Shown here: positions 16,240-25,350 of the stretch, in pieces
How the letters are laid out: the number at the start of each line of letters is the position of its first letter
Numbering within the stretch: the first letter of the stretch is position 1
Source of the DNA: Heyndrickxia sporothermodurans
GTDB taxonomy: Bacteria; Bacillota; Bacilli; Bacillales; Bacillaceae_C
Assembly (NCBI GenBank): GCA_016756695.1
Contig: CP066701.1
Location: 1,888,001-1,952,000, forward strand
Direction of reading: 5' to 3'
DNA: 64,000 nucleotides
Made by a program: the position numbers and the translations under genes
Notes under the pieces: generated by a model
What the model was told of the DNA's origin: nothing
Seen by the model: only the letters and a program-made list of their open reading frames with translations
The model's database searches: none

Positions 16240-17376
16240 ATGGATTTACTAGCTTTACAAACGATAGATGAACGGTTGGATGCAATTAGAGAATTTATTC
16301 CTGTTTTTAAAAAACGTGCAGTAAAAAATGACCAAGAAGGACGTTTTCCATTTGAAAATATCCGCGATTTGAAAGGGATCAACTATACACAACTTACTGC
16401 ACCTAAGATGTTTGGCGGGGGAGAGATTCCTTTATACGAGTTTGTTCGATATCAGGAGGAAATTGCTATCGGTGATGGCGCAACTGCTTTATCCATCGGC
16501 TGGCATATGGGACTAATGATGAATTTAACAAAAAACCGTCCGTGGGAGGAAAAACTATTTTCCTATATTTGTCGGAAAGTGAGCGAGGGGGCGCTACTTA
16601 ATGTGTGTGCAACAGAAGAACAAACAGGAAGCCCAACAAGAGGCGGAAAACCGCTCACAAGCGCGGTGAAACTTGGAGATAAATGGCTAATTAATGGAAG
16701 AAAGACATTTTCAACGATGGCGCCAATGCTGGATTTTTTTGTTGTTTCTGCAACGATCGAGGAAACAAATGATGTTGCCTTCTTTTTAATTCCCCGAGAC
16801 TCAGACGGCGTTTCTATTAAGGAAACATGGGATAGTGTGGCCATGAGAGCATCTGGGAGTCATGATTTAGTGTTAGAAAATGTGAGCATTCCTTTAGACT
16901 ACTTAACTGAAAAACTTTCTAATCGCAAAAAGGCAGCGACTGGCTATCTGCTTCATATTCCTGCCTGTTATTTAGGAATAGCAGAAGCGGCAAAGCGGGA
17001 GGCAGTTCTTTTCGCAAAAAATTACACGCCGAATAGTTTGTCTCACCCTATTTTTGAGTTACCTGCCATCCAACATAAATTAGGAGAAATCGAGCTGAAA
17101 CTTATGCAATCTCGTCACTTTTTATATTCAGTAGCAAAAATGTGGGATGAATCCTCACCGGAAATACAAAATCAAATGGGACCGGAACTTGGGGCGGTTA
17201 AATTAGCGGTGACGAATCAGGCAGTAGAAATTGTTGATCTTGCGATGCGCATTGTCGGTGCAAGAAGCTTGTCAGAAAAAAGTCCTTTGCAGCGGTATTA
17301 TCGAGATGTTAGGGCAGGACTACATAATCCACCAATGGATGATATGACACTGATGCTATTAGCAAAAAGGATCTGA
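16240..17376 (+). CDS. Acyl-CoA dehydrogenase family flavoprotein
   Basis: 378 residues. Family marks include CATEEQTGSPTRGGKPLTSA, LINGRKTFSTMAPMLDFFVV, VAMRASGSHDLVLENVSIPL and, near the end, VDLAMRIVGARSLSEKSPLQ then RYYRDVRAGLHNPP. The GAGAGGTG site supports ATG 16240. It probably binds FAD and oxidises an acyl thioester or a similar small molecule. It is a single gene with its own terminator and no beta-oxidation partner nearby. Confidence 0.88.
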   Translation: MDLLALQTIDERLDAIREFIPVFKKRAVKNDQEGRFPFENIRDLKGINYTQLTAPKMFGGGEIPLYEFVRYQEEIAIGDGATALSIGWHMGLMMNLTKNRPWEEKLFSYICRKVSEGALLNVCATEEQTGSPTRGGKPLTSAVKLGDKWLINGRKTFSTMAPMLDFFVVSATIEETNDVAFFLIPRDSDGVSIKETWDSVAMRASGSHDLVLENVSIPLDYLTEKLSNRKKAATGYLLHIPACYLGIAEAAKREAVLFAKNYTPNSLSHPIFELPAIQHKLGEIELKLMQSRHFLYSVAKMWDESSPEIQNQMGPELGAVKLAVTNQAVEIVDLAMRIVGARSLSEKSPLQRYYRDVRAGLHNPPMDDMTLMLLAKRI

Positions 17377-17391
17377 AAAAAATACGAAAAA

Positions 17392-17426
17392 GGGCAGCTT
17401 TCTTATCGGAAGCTGTCCATTTTTAT
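17392..17426 (+). terminator. Terminator after acyl-CoA dehydrogenase gene
   Basis: GGGCAGCTTTC pairs with GGAAGCTGTCC around a short loop, followed by ATTTTTAT. Confidence 0.8.
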
Positions 17427-17555
17427 AGAAATTTCACCATGACTGAATAGCACTTTTAAAAGAGCCTAAATTTTTAAAAAATAGTCATATCCCCAATCGC
17501 ACTGAGTCATTTTTCCATAGTCTATAAGTGTAAAGGAAAGAGGAGGTGGTTATAA

Positions 17556-17645
17556 ATGGGTGGAGCTGGATTTGGAACAGGATTTGCATTGCTCGTTGTC
17601 CTATTTATTTTGTTAATAATTGTTGGAGCAGCGTATCTGTACTAA
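17556..17645 (+). CDS. YjcZ family sporulation miniprotein, 29 aa
   Basis: ATG 17556 follows AGAGGAGGTGGT. A short MGGAGFGTG head leads into [20 protein letters not shown], the family membrane segment. It is first of a two-gene cluster with 17676. Confidence 0.88.
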   Translation: MGGAGFGTGFALLVVLFILLIIVGAAYLY

Positions 17646-17675
17646 CAAAATTATATTAAAGGAGTGGATCGATTA

Positions 17676-17816
17676 ATGTTTGGTTACGGAGGCTACGGTT
17701 GCGGCTGCGGCGGTTATGGAGGATATGGCTACGGTGTCGGTTACAGAGGTGGCGGATTTGCACTAATCGTAGTATTATTCATCCTTCTTATTATCGTTGG
17801 AGCAGCTTGGTTGTAA
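17676..17816 (+). CDS. YjcZ family sporulation miniprotein, 46 aa
   Basis: ATG 17676 follows AAAGGAGTG. A Gly/Tyr/Cys-rich head ([20 protein letters not shown], then VGYRGGG) precedes [19 protein letters not shown]. The head resembles spore-coat glycine-rich proteins. A terminator closes the pair. Confidence 0.9.
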   Translation: MFGYGGYGCGCGGYGGYGYGVGYRGGGFALIVVLFILLIIVGAAWL

Positions 17817-17826
17817 ACTAATAATT

Positions 17827-17858
17827 AAGGAAATCGGCAAGTATGCTGATTTCCTTTT
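17827..17858 (+). terminator. Terminator after the second YjcZ pair
   Basis: AAGGAAATC pairs with GATTTCCTT, extended by GGC/GCT-type pairs, then TTG. Confidence 0.75.
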
Positions 17859-17993
17859 GCTTGTCGGGGCTAATCAAGGAGCCCCTTCGCATTTGCCTGA
17901 GAAATTTTACTAAAATGAGTCAATTTCATAATTGCTCTTTTTAAAAATACAGAATCCTACAGAATTTCTAAAATATATTTTTAAAAACAGAAA

Positions 17994-19349
17994 TCATGCT
18001 ACTTGTTGCTGATTTAATTGTACATTAATTCGGTCTGCGGCTAACTTTGAAGCATTATAAATAAGGGTTACCATGTCAAAATGAATTTTTGCACGTTTCC
18101 CAGTACGATAGCGAACATTGTTCAGTTGAAAGAATTCTTTCAGATAGGCATTAACCCGTTCTACGGCAGTACGACGTTTGAAAATGTTTTTCCATGCTTG
18201 TGACCCGCGTGCTGGTGCGGTATATCTGCGAAGGTCTGAAGTGATTTTCACTTTATAAACCTTTTGGCAAATACCTTCATTAGCTAAGGGACAGTCGTTT
18301 GCATTCCTTTGGTCTTGTGTATTTCAATGTTTCATATTTAGGATCAAAACTATCATAACGATAAGAATGCTCTCTGAAACAAGTTGGGGCAAAGTGTTTA
18401 TCATAGCCAATGATTTCCCCTTCATTTCGCTTATTATACGCGATGACGGATTGTTGTCCCATTCGATGTACCTGCTCGTATATGGGTTCATAGTCATAGC
18501 CCGCATCCATTGTTTGATAACGTAATGGAAGGTGAAGGCGTTCCTGAATTCCTTTCAGTAAAGGGATATTTGCCTTACCATCATTTAGACTCCCAGATGA
18601 AAAAAGAGCCTGTAGAATGTATTGGCTTGATGTACCAACGGCTAAATGACCTTTGTAGCCAAACCAAAAACATTTTGTCCTTCTGAGTTCTTTTTCACGC
18701 CCCATTTAGGGTCTTGGGAACTTCGGCACGTAGTTCGGCTAGGGAACATCTAATTGAATTTTTGCACAATTTTTCTATCATATAAAGGTAAATTGGCTTC
18801 CGTTTCAGCTTGTTCTTTAAGCCACCCGTCACGCTCATCTTTTGATTTCCGACCACGTTTTTGGGGTTCAGATTTTGGCTTTTCTTCTTTTGGCTGCGCT
18901 TGGTCTCGTGCTTCAAAATGGGTTGCATCAATGGCTACTGTATCATCCGTGATGAAACCTTCTGCAATAGCCTGGAGGACCACTTTTTCTTGTTCTTTCT
19001 CAAGGATATCGCTTTCCTCCAATTTCGTTATGAGACGTGAATAGGAGGATTCTGAAGGCACATGATCAGAAACCAAAAAGCCACAATTTAACTTAAAAGC
19101 TAGATCATCATGAAGACGTTTTATAAGATCCTTCATCGTAGGGATGCGCTCTATGTATCTTACAAAGGTGGAGATAATCATGGCTGCATAGTTTAGTTCT
19201 TCCGGTGCACCCAACCGTGATTTTTTCGCCACTTGATGGTACATCGAATCCAAATCTACCGCTGAAATAATGGCTTCATATTTTTGGGTAGGTTCCATGT
19301 CAAATAATTCCTGTATGCCAAATAGGCTAGGTTGTCGTATAATAGTCAT
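17994..19349 (-). pseudogene. IS1182/IS5-type DDE transposase, multiple frameshifts
   Basis: The ATG at 19349 (GGAGGA site) opens MTIIRQPSLFGIQELFDMEP and the reading is intact through EELNYAAMIISTFVRYIERI to about 18755. It then needs shifts near 18755 and 18705-18720 to reach CFWFGYKGHLAVGTSSQYIL and MDAGYDYEPIYEQVHR. Another near 18295 is needed to reach DCPLANEGICQKVYKV and the glutamate helix RTAVERVNAYLKEFF. With at least three lesions it cannot make a working transposase. The corrected length is about 450 residues. Confidence 0.85.
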
Positions 19350-19485
19350 AAGAAGTACTCCTCCAGTCTTTTTATGGTTTGTGGTCAACGTAAGCCCGAA
19401 TTATAAAAAATAAGTGTACCTTTCGGTACGCATCGTAAATAGCCGTAAATTCTGACTTTTTTTAATCGAATTACGGCTATTTCAT

Positions 19486-21078
19486 TTATTTGCTACATTC
19501 TGCCTGAATCATTTTTGACCAGGGCATGTATTGATCTAAAATTTCAGGGTTTTGTTGGACGCCGAGATTTGGTAAATCCGTAAAAAGTTTCTTTATATAT
19601 TCATAGAAATCAACGCCGTTACTTTTGGCAGTTTCAGCAATACTTAAACAGATGGCATTCGCTTTTGCACCAGCTTCACTTACACTAAAGAGCCAATTTT
19701 TTCTTCCTATAACGTTGGGACGGATGGCGTTCTCGGCTGGATTATTATCCATTTCAATTCGCCCATCATTCAGGAATAATTTGAGTCCATTTGCCCTGTT
19801 TAATGTGTATTCAGCTGCTTTTGCTAACGCATTTTTTCCGTAAAATGGTGATGTTTCAACCCAGTGAAGGAATTCCTCCACGATTGGCTTCGAGTACTTT
19901 TGACGTTTTTTTCTTCGTTTACTCGGAGACAAACGTTTAAATTGCCTTTCTAGTCGATATAAATCATCACAATATTTCACACCGATTCTACCATTTTTGC
20001 TATCAGCTTTCAGCCAATAACGACGAACATGCGCCCAACAATTTGCGAAATTAACGCCTTCCAACTTATCATAAGCAGAATAACCATCACACACAATCGT
20101 TCCAGAAAAGCCTTCAATAAAACTTTCAAGGACAGATCGAGCTCGAGATAATGCGCTTTGAAAGAGAGTCATTGTTGGCCCTTGGCTTGGCACACTTCGA
20201 AACACCCAATTATACGCATTGGCTTGGCCAGATTTCCCATCGGATCGGTTGATAATTTGTCCGTATGTTTCATCGACATGCAAAACCGATTTTGCCATCA
20301 TCAACTCTTTCATTCGTTCGTATACAGGTAACAGCCAATCATGTGCTACACGGATAACCCAATTCGATAGGTTTTTATCATTGGTATTCAGTCCATAGCG
20401 ATTCCATTCCTTTACCTGACGGTAAAGAGGTAAATATTGTGCAAATTTATCATAGATGACTTTGGCAAGTACGCTAGGACTTGCGATGCTACGCTGAATC
20501 GCTGGTTGTGGTGCTTTCCCGCGTTTGATTTGTGCTGGCTGTGATGAATCAACTTTGCAGTCTTTACATTCATACGCATGTTCAATGTGCTGTACTTTCA
20601 TCATTTTTGCAGGAATAAATTTTGCTTCTTCACGTACAAGTGTACTACCAATTTCAATCATTTGCCCTTGGCAACAGTCACAGATTGTATTTTTCGGATG
20701 ATGGTGAATAGCTTCTACTTCAATACCATCATGCAAGGAATCATTTCGTTTTTTTGATTTAACTTTTCGTACAACAGTATAAGAGATTGTCTGTTGGCTT
20801 TGTTCTTCTGTGTGCTCAGGTTCGCTAAAAGCCGGGTCATCATCAAATAATGAGCCTTGCCCATCTGGTACGTTGTATTTCGATTTTTCGGATTTCGATC
20901 CATATAAAAGTTTTGTTAAATGGCGAATTTGTTCAGTTAGCGCTTCAATCTGTTTAGTTGATTGATCTAGCTTTTTCGATAAGTCTTTGTTTTGTTGATT
21001 TGAATGAGCCAATTGTTCTTCGAGAAGTCGAATTAATTTCCCATATGGATTCTTGTTATTGGAAGAAGTATTAACCAT
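19486..21078 (-). CDS. tnpC: IS66 transposase TnpC (DDE)
   Basis: 530 residues and full length. An N-terminal coiled coil (QLAHSNQQNKDLSKKLDQS) is followed by a zinc-finger region with CDCCQG and CKDC, then the DDE catalytic core (VLHVDETYGQII, GTIVCDGYSAYDKLEGVNF, DNNPAENAIRPNVIGRKNWL), and a C-terminal YEYIKKLFTDLPN. It catalyses cut-and-paste or replicative transposition of the element. Confidence 0.93.
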   Translation of the reverse strand: MVNTSSNNKNPYGKLIRLLEEQLAHSNQQNKDLSKKLDQSTKQIEALTEQIRHLTKLLYGSKSEKSKYNVPDGQGSLFDDDPAFSEPEHTEEQSQQTISYTVVRKVKSKKRNDSLHDGIEVEAIHHHPKNTICDCCQGQMIEIGSTLVREEAKFIPAKMMKVQHIEHAYECKDCKVDSSQPAQIKRGKAPQPAIQRSIASPSVLAKVIYDKFAQYLPLYRQVKEWNRYGLNTNDKNLSNWVIRVAHDWLLPVYERMKELMMAKSVLHVDETYGQIINRSDGKSGQANAYNWVFRSVPSQGPTMTLFQSALSRARSVLESFIEGFSGTIVCDGYSAYDKLEGVNFANCWAHVRRYWLKADSKNGRIGVKYCDDLYRLERQFKRLSPSKRRKKRQKYSKPIVEEFLHWVETSPFYGKNALAKAAEYTLNRANGLKLFLNDGRIEMDNNPAENAIRPNVIGRKNWLFSVSEAGAKANAICLSIAETAKSNGVDFYEYIKKLFTDLPNLGVQQNPEILDQYMPWSKMIQAECSK

Positions 21079-21180
21079 TTATTTCACCACTTTTCGTTCA
21101 CCATAAGTTAGTTATATTATAACATTTTTAACGTAGAAAGCGAAGTTGAAAATGGCTATAAACCAACATTTCTAGCTTGT

Positions 21181-21534
21181 TTAGAATACTCCTTTTTGTG
21201 ATTTTTGAATGGCCTTTGGTTGCTGAATGGACAACCCTTCTAACAACCAGCGAACCTCCTGTTGCGAAAGTTTACGTACTTCATTTTCATCTTTTGGCCA
21301 TTGAAGTTTTCCTCCATCTAGTCGCTTATAAAGCATGGCGAAACCATCGCCATCAAAATATAAACATTTATAACGGTCTTTACTCCAACCAGAGAAAAGG
21401 AAAATAGAATCTCCATATGGATCAAGTTCGAAAGAATCTTGAATTAGCGTTGCTAATCCATCAATTCCCTTCCTCATATCTGTTTTACCGCAAATAATAT
21501 AAATGTTTTTTACACTGGTATAATCATGTTTCAT
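21181..21534 (-). CDS. tnpB: IS66 accessory protein TnpB
   Basis: 117 residues with the family pattern IYIICGKTDMRKGIDGLATL, DSIFLFSGWSKDRYKCLYFD and the closing RWLLEGLSIQQPKAIQK. Its ATG overlaps the stop codon of tnpA (ATGA), so translation is coupled. It is required with TnpA for IS66 transposition in studied elements. Confidence 0.93.
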   Translation of the reverse strand: MKHDYTSVKNIYIICGKTDMRKGIDGLATLIQDSFELDPYGDSIFLFSGWSKDRYKCLYFDGDGFAMLYKRLDGGKLQWPKDENEVRKLSQQEVRWLLEGLSIQQPKAIQKSQKGVF

Positions 21535-21722
21535 AGATTTTTCAACTCCCTCATGACCGTTTGGATGATGTGCTCATCTACGCCGTTGAAGAAGGAAATT
21601 TCAGCAGCTTCAATTTTGATTGTGCAAAAGCTATTTGAAGGATCTTTCGAAGTTGTGGATGTTATAATATTTTTTTCTGGTTGTATTGAAACGGGGACGA
21701 TTGTTAGTTTTTGTTGTGACAT
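21531..21722 (-). CDS. tnpA: IS66 accessory protein TnpA (short form)
   Basis: 63 residues, first gene of the element, behind GGAGGTGC. It contains FCTIKIEAAEISFFNGVDEH and IQTVMRELKNL. It is shorter than the 100-plus residue TnpA of Gram-negative IS66 members, and no full helix-turn-helix is evident. The position and ATGA coupling to tnpB support the assignment. Confidence 0.75.
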   Translation of the reverse strand: MSQQKLTIVPVSIQPEKNIITSTTSKDPSNSFCTIKIEAAEISFFNGVDEHIIQTVMRELKNL

Positions 21723-21983
21723 AGGAAAAGCACCTCCTTAATTGATACGATTATTGTACTAAGGGGTGCTGATCATTTATATGCGTTGTTTGAATGGGGG
21801 CTTACTGGTCAACTACCATTATACAAGATTTGGGGAGGTACTTCTTTTTTTATCTCTTAAACCCCTTGATACACAAGGGCTAAGAATTATGAAATTCATT
21901 CAAATGTAAAAAGAATTCAATAATATATCTTAAATTTCTTAAATAGGATATACTAATAGTAGTACATAGAAGGGAGAATCATT

Positions 21984-22166
21984 ATGGCATATTTTAAAGG
22001 CCAGAAAGAGCCTGTTCCCGAAGTCGAAACAAATGTTTGGTCCTGTACAAGTGATAGCTGCCAAGGATGGATGAGAGAAGCGTTCAGTTTAGATGAAAAA
22101 CCGAAATGCCCGCTTTGTCATTCAGACATGGACAAAGAAACAAGAATTCTGCCGGTTATTGAGTAA
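21984..22166 (+). CDS. YdjO-like cold-inducible protein
   Basis: 60 residues. Two cysteine pairs, CTSDSCQGWMR and CPLCHSDM, form a probable zinc ribbon, and the order TNVWSCT...WMREAFS...CPLC...ETRILPVIE follows B. subtilis YdjO. It starts at ATG 21984 after AAGGGAG. It is cytosolic; function is unknown, with cold induction known only for the B. subtilis relative. Confidence 0.75.
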   Translation: MAYFKGQKEPVPEVETNVWSCTSDSCQGWMREAFSLDEKPKCPLCHSDMDKETRILPVIE

Positions 22167-22211
22167 CATTTCTCAACTAGCTTAATTGCACATACAATAA
22201 CGGAAAAGAAA

Positions 22212-22247
22212 AACAGTCTCGTTTACATAATGAGACTGTTTTTTTTG
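22212..22247 (+). terminator. Terminator after ydjO-like gene
   Basis: A perfect ACAGTCTC/GAGACTGT stem is followed by TTTTTTTT. Confidence 0.9.
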
Positions 22248-22368
22248 TTCAAGTATGTTTATTTTCAGGCCTATTATAATAGTCCTAATTATTAATCAAA
22301 TCTTTACGTTTTTCAGGTGTTTTGCCCTATATGTGAATGAAAAAAATGTTGTTAAAGTAGTTTTAGGT

Positions 22369-22407
22369 ATGTCACATTTCTATGAATCTAGTAGAAAAAT
22401 GTGTCAT
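22369..22407. promoter_or_regulatory. Inverted repeat upstream of the large secreted protein
   Basis: ATGTCACATTTC (22369-22380) and AAAAATGTGTCAT (22395-22407) are imperfect inverted copies, 29 bp before the start codon at 22436. They could be an operator or a leader hairpin; no known box matches. Confidence 0.35.
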
Positions 22408-22435
22408 ATTACTAAATTCCTATGGGAGGTAACAT

Positions 22436-25075
22436 ATGAAGAAGGTAAAAAGCCTGTTTTTAAAGGTCGTCATGGCAATTCTAGTAGTAGGAACTTTGCC
22501 ATCCCTGTCTGGGTTGCAAGCTGTACATGCTGAGGGTCCGAATGATCCAGCACCTGAGATTAAACCTGTGAATGATAATGGGAAAAAGGTATTGTTTGAT
22601 AACACCCACGGTCAAACAGCTGGTGCGGCTGACTGGGTCATTGATGGGGGATTCTCTGATTTTGGAAATGCCATTGCAAAAAAAGGTTACTATGTAAAAG
22701 AACTTCGTAAGACGACACCAATTACGTATGATGATTTGAAAGCGTATGATGTATTTGTGATTGGAGAAGCAAATATTCCGTATAAAAAATCTGAACAAAA
22801 TGCAATGATTCAATATGTACAAACAGGCGGAAGTATTTTCTTTATTGCCGATCACTACAATGCGGATCGTAACAAAAACCGTTGGGATGCTTCTGAAGTG
22901 TTCAATGGCTATCGTCGAGGTGCATTCGAAAATCCTGCCAAAGGCATGTCGACTGAAGAAGCTAACTCACTTGCCATGCAAGGTGTAGAGAGCTCTGATT
23001 GGTTATCTGATAACTTTGGACTTCGTTTTCGCTATAACGCGGTCGGCGATGTAAATGCAACAACAATCGTTTCTCCAAATAGTACTTTTGGAATTACTAG
23101 TGGTGTTGATTCTGTTGCGGTCCATGCCGGGTCCACGGTTGCTATTACGGATCCAAAACGTGCAAAAGGTCTAGTTTACCTTCCATCATTATCTTCTAAA
23201 GATAAATGGAATAATGCGGTCGATCAAGGTGTATATTTTGGCGGCGGTGTGGATGAGGGCGCCTATGCAGCAATTTCAAAACTTGGAAAAGGAAAAGCTG
23301 CATTTATTGGTGATTCTTCCCCGGTTGAGGATGCCACTCCAAAATATGTACGTGAAGAAAACGGTGCAAAGAAAACAACGTATGATGGATTTAAAGAACA
23401 AGATGATGCTGTTCTTTTAACAAATATAATTGACTGGTTAGCTGTGGATGAAGATTATACAAGTTTCGAAGGGAAAATTCCTTTAGATAAAGAGTCACCA
23501 ATTCTAGATATGGAAATTCCGAGTAAGTCAACGGAACCACAACCGGAGCCATGGTCACCACCTGCTGCAGGTTATAAGTGGTATGATTCCAGTACATTTG
23601 CTCCAGGATCTTACGGGTCATCCAAGCCTGCTGAAGTAAACGCGGAATATTCATTTGTACACCAAGCTGTGTTGCCAAATCAACAAGAATTCCAAATTCG
23701 TGTATCCGTTGATCATTTAGCTCCAGGACAAACTGTTTCAGGGTTAAAAGCGGGGATCTATTTAACTGGTGGAGAGCAAATCGCGAAATTCCAAAATGAG
23801 GACGGCACGTGGCCAACTTCTTACAATTATAGCTCGGAATTTTCCGTTACGGCTGATAAAACGGGCCACGCAAGTAAGGATTTAACTGTAAAAATCAATC
23901 CTGCGAAATTAGGTGCTGCAAGCTTACGACTAAAAAGCGGCAGCAAAAATATCATTACAGAAGCGGTAACTGTTGATAATGTTAATGCTGAGCCATTGCC
24001 AGATGATAAACCGAATTTACCGGAAAAAATTTCAATTCAAGATGCAAGAACAGCACAGGTTGGAAAAACCGTAACGATTGAAGGTGTTGTTACTTCTAAA
24101 CCAGGTGCCTTTGGTGGACAAGGGTTCTATTTGCAGGATGATTCTGCCGGAATCTATGTCTTCCAAAATGAAACGGGTTATCAAGTTGGCGATGTTTTAA
24201 AAATTACTGCAACAACAGAAGTGTATAATAATGAACTTGAGCTAACAAATCCAGTAGCAATTGAAAAAACAGGAACAAAACCCGTACCTGAAGCAAAAGT
24301 TGTGACTGAATTGAAAGATGCGAATCAAGGTCAACTTGTACAATTAGAAAATGTGAAAGTAGAAAATTTAGCGGTTACCGGTCGTGCGTTTGAATTTGAT
24401 GCAACGAAGGATGGAAAATCAACGCGAATTCGTGTCGATGAGCGTACGGGTGTTACCTATGATGAGTTTTCAAAAAAATATAAAAATGGTGATGTGCTAA
24501 ATATCACGGGGATCTCATCTATTTTTAAAGATGTATACCAGCTAAAACCATTAAGTTTTGATCATTTTAAAATTGCCGATGCAACTGGTCCAGTAATTAA
24601 AGATATTAATCCATTAAGCATCTATCCGTACGAATCGTTTGAACAAAACGTAGAAGTGACGGACGAAGGCAGTGGTGTAGCTAAAGTTACAATTACTTTG
24701 GATGGAAACGAAGTGTCGAATCCAATTAAAGTAGAACCTTTCACGTTAGCACGTGGAAATCACACGATCGTTGTAAAAGCAGTTGATCAAGCGGGTAATG
24801 AAAGTGTGAAGGAATTCACTTTTGTTGTACAAATGGATTTGAATCATTTAGATGAATATCTTGATAAAGGGTATGAAAAAGGACTTATTACAAATAAAGG
24901 GATATATAAAAGTCTTTCAGCGAAAGCACAAACAGCACAAAAAGCAAAGTTGAAAATTGTTAGATGTACACTTTTAAATTCCCTTGAGCTTGAAGTAAGA
25001 TTGCATAGCAGCAGAAAGATCGATAAAGATTATGCAAAATCACTCATCGAAGTCATTAACTATTTAAAAAAGTAA
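22436..25075 (+). CDS. Secreted multidomain protein (GATase-like, OB-fold, Ig-like, FIMAH-like)
   Basis: 879 residues. A signal peptide covers 1-32 (cut near AVHAEG). Residues 45-345 resemble a DUF4350/ThuA-like class I amidotransferase fold (KVLFDNTHGQTAGAADW, YDVFVIGEANIPY, GGSIFFIADHYNADRN, AAFIGDSSPVEDATP). About 380-515 is a beta-rich linker domain. Residues 535-720 hold two tandem YhcR-type OB folds (TVTIEGVVTSKPGAF, QGFYLQDDSAGIYVFQ, GDVLNITGISSIFKDVYQLK). About 725-815 is an Ig-like domain (DEGSGVAKVTITLDG). The end is a degenerate FIMAH-like helical domain with no wall anchor. It is probably an extracellular nucleic-acid or polymer-processing protein; the exact activity is unknown. 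Confidence 0.7.
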   Translation: MKKVKSLFLKVVMAILVVGTLPSLSGLQAVHAEGPNDPAPEIKPVNDNGKKVLFDNTHGQTAGAADWVIDGGFSDFGNAIAKKGYYVKELRKTTPITYDDLKAYDVFVIGEANIPYKKSEQNAMIQYVQTGGSIFFIADHYNADRNKNRWDASEVFNGYRRGAFENPAKGMSTEEANSLAMQGVESSDWLSDNFGLRFRYNAVGDVNATTIVSPNSTFGITSGVDSVAVHAGSTVAITDPKRAKGLVYLPSLSSKDKWNNAVDQGVYFGGGVDEGAYAAISKLGKGKAAFIGDSSPVEDATPKYVREENGAKKTTYDGFKEQDDAVLLTNIIDWLAVDEDYTSFEGKIPLDKESPILDMEIPSKSTEPQPEPWSPPAAGYKWYDSSTFAPGSYGSSKPAEVNAEYSFVHQAVLPNQQEFQIRVSVDHLAPGQTVSGLKAGIYLTGGEQIAKFQNEDGTWPTSYNYSSEFSVTADKTGHASKDLTVKINPAKLGAASLRLKSGSKNIITEAVTVDNVNAEPLPDDKPNLPEKISIQDARTAQVGKTVTIEGVVTSKPGAFGGQGFYLQDDSAGIYVFQNETGYQVGDVLKITATTEVYNNELELTNPVAIEKTGTKPVPEAKVVTELKDANQGQLVQLENVKVENLAVTGRAFEFDATKDGKSTRIRVDERTGVTYDEFSKKYKNGDVLNITGISSIFKDVYQLKPLSFDHFKIADATGPVIKDINPLSIYPYESFEQNVEVTDEGSGVAKVTITLDGNEVSNPIKVEPFTLARGNHTIVVKAVDQAGNESVKEFTFVVQMDLNHLDEYLDKGYEKGLITNKGIYKSLSAKAQTAQKAKLKIVRCTLLNSLELEVRLHSSRKIDKDYAKSLIEVINYLKK

Positions 25076-25078
25076 ATT

Positions 25079-25109
25079 AAAAAGTCAGCCTTTGAATGGC
25101 TGACTTTTT
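25079..25109 (+). terminator. Terminator after the large secreted protein gene
   Basis: A perfect AAAAAGTCAGCC/GGCTGACTTTTT stem with loop TTTGAAT, starting within 4 bp of the stop codon. Confidence 0.92.
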
Positions 25110-25142
25110 CAAGTGAATCGACAACATTTTCGGCTAAGTTTA

Positions 25143-25162
25143 TTAATCAAACGTTTGATTAA
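25143..25162. promoter_or_regulatory. Orphan 20-bp perfect palindrome
   Basis: The core AATCAAACGTTTGATT is extended by TTA/TAA on each side to a perfect palindrome. It has the form of a TetR-family operator, but no regulator or target promoter starts here; both neighbours point inward and end nearby. Confidence 0.4.
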
Positions 25163-25224
25163 AAATAAGCGAAAGTGCAATTCTACAGCATTTTTTAAGA
25201 AAGCACCATTAAAATCGTGTCGAA

Positions 25225-25350
25225 TCACTTTTTCTTAGTTGGTGTAACCTCATCTGCAATTTCCTCAAGTGATTTAATTTTTCCGTGAGGGTTTTGTGAT
25301 TGTTTTCGAACGGTCCATTGCCGCTCTTTCTGGCCTTTTGATTGTGTCAT
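25225..25350 (-). CDS. DUF6254-like small protein, 41 aa
   Basis: ATG 25350 opens MTQSKGQKERQWTVRKQSQN and continues PHGKIKSLEEIADEVTPTKK. It is strongly basic and polar, and looks like the DUF6254 family of small Bacillaceae proteins. Its ATG overlaps the stop of the upstream gene (ATGA), so the two are translationally coupled. Function is unknown. Confidence 0.6.
   Translation of the reverse strand: MTQSKGQKERQWTVRKQSQNPHGKIKSLEEIADEVTPTKKK

Larger units (their letters stand above)
19390..21805 (-). mobile_element. Complete IS66-family insertion sequence with 8-bp target duplication
   Basis: A 2416-bp element. Its ends are GTAAGCCC at 19390 and the complement GGGCTTAC ending at 21805, as expected for IS66. 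The flanking 8 bp are TGGTCAAC on both sides (19382-19389 and 21806-21813), a perfect target duplication. It carries the three-gene IS66 set in order tnpA-tnpB-tnpC on the minus strand, all open. The insertion point is 40 bp upstream of the start codon of an older transposase gene. Confidence 0.93.
17922..21896. mobile_element. Decayed IS1182/IS5-type element carrying a nested IS66
   Basis: The broken transposase gene at 17994-19349 lies just left of the IS66 element. A 12-bp inverted match AATTTCATAATT (17922-17933) and AATTATGAAATT (21885-21896) flanks the whole block and may mark the older terminal repeats. If so, the older element is about 1.56 kb once the 2.4-kb IS66 and one copy of its target duplication are removed. 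The exact outer ends and a target duplication for the older element are not resolved. Confidence 0.45.

Noticed and set aside
17394-17555. Sporulation sigma factor promoter for the second YjcZ pair
   Set aside because: AT-rich motifs are present, but none matches SigK or SigG consensus closely enough to place.
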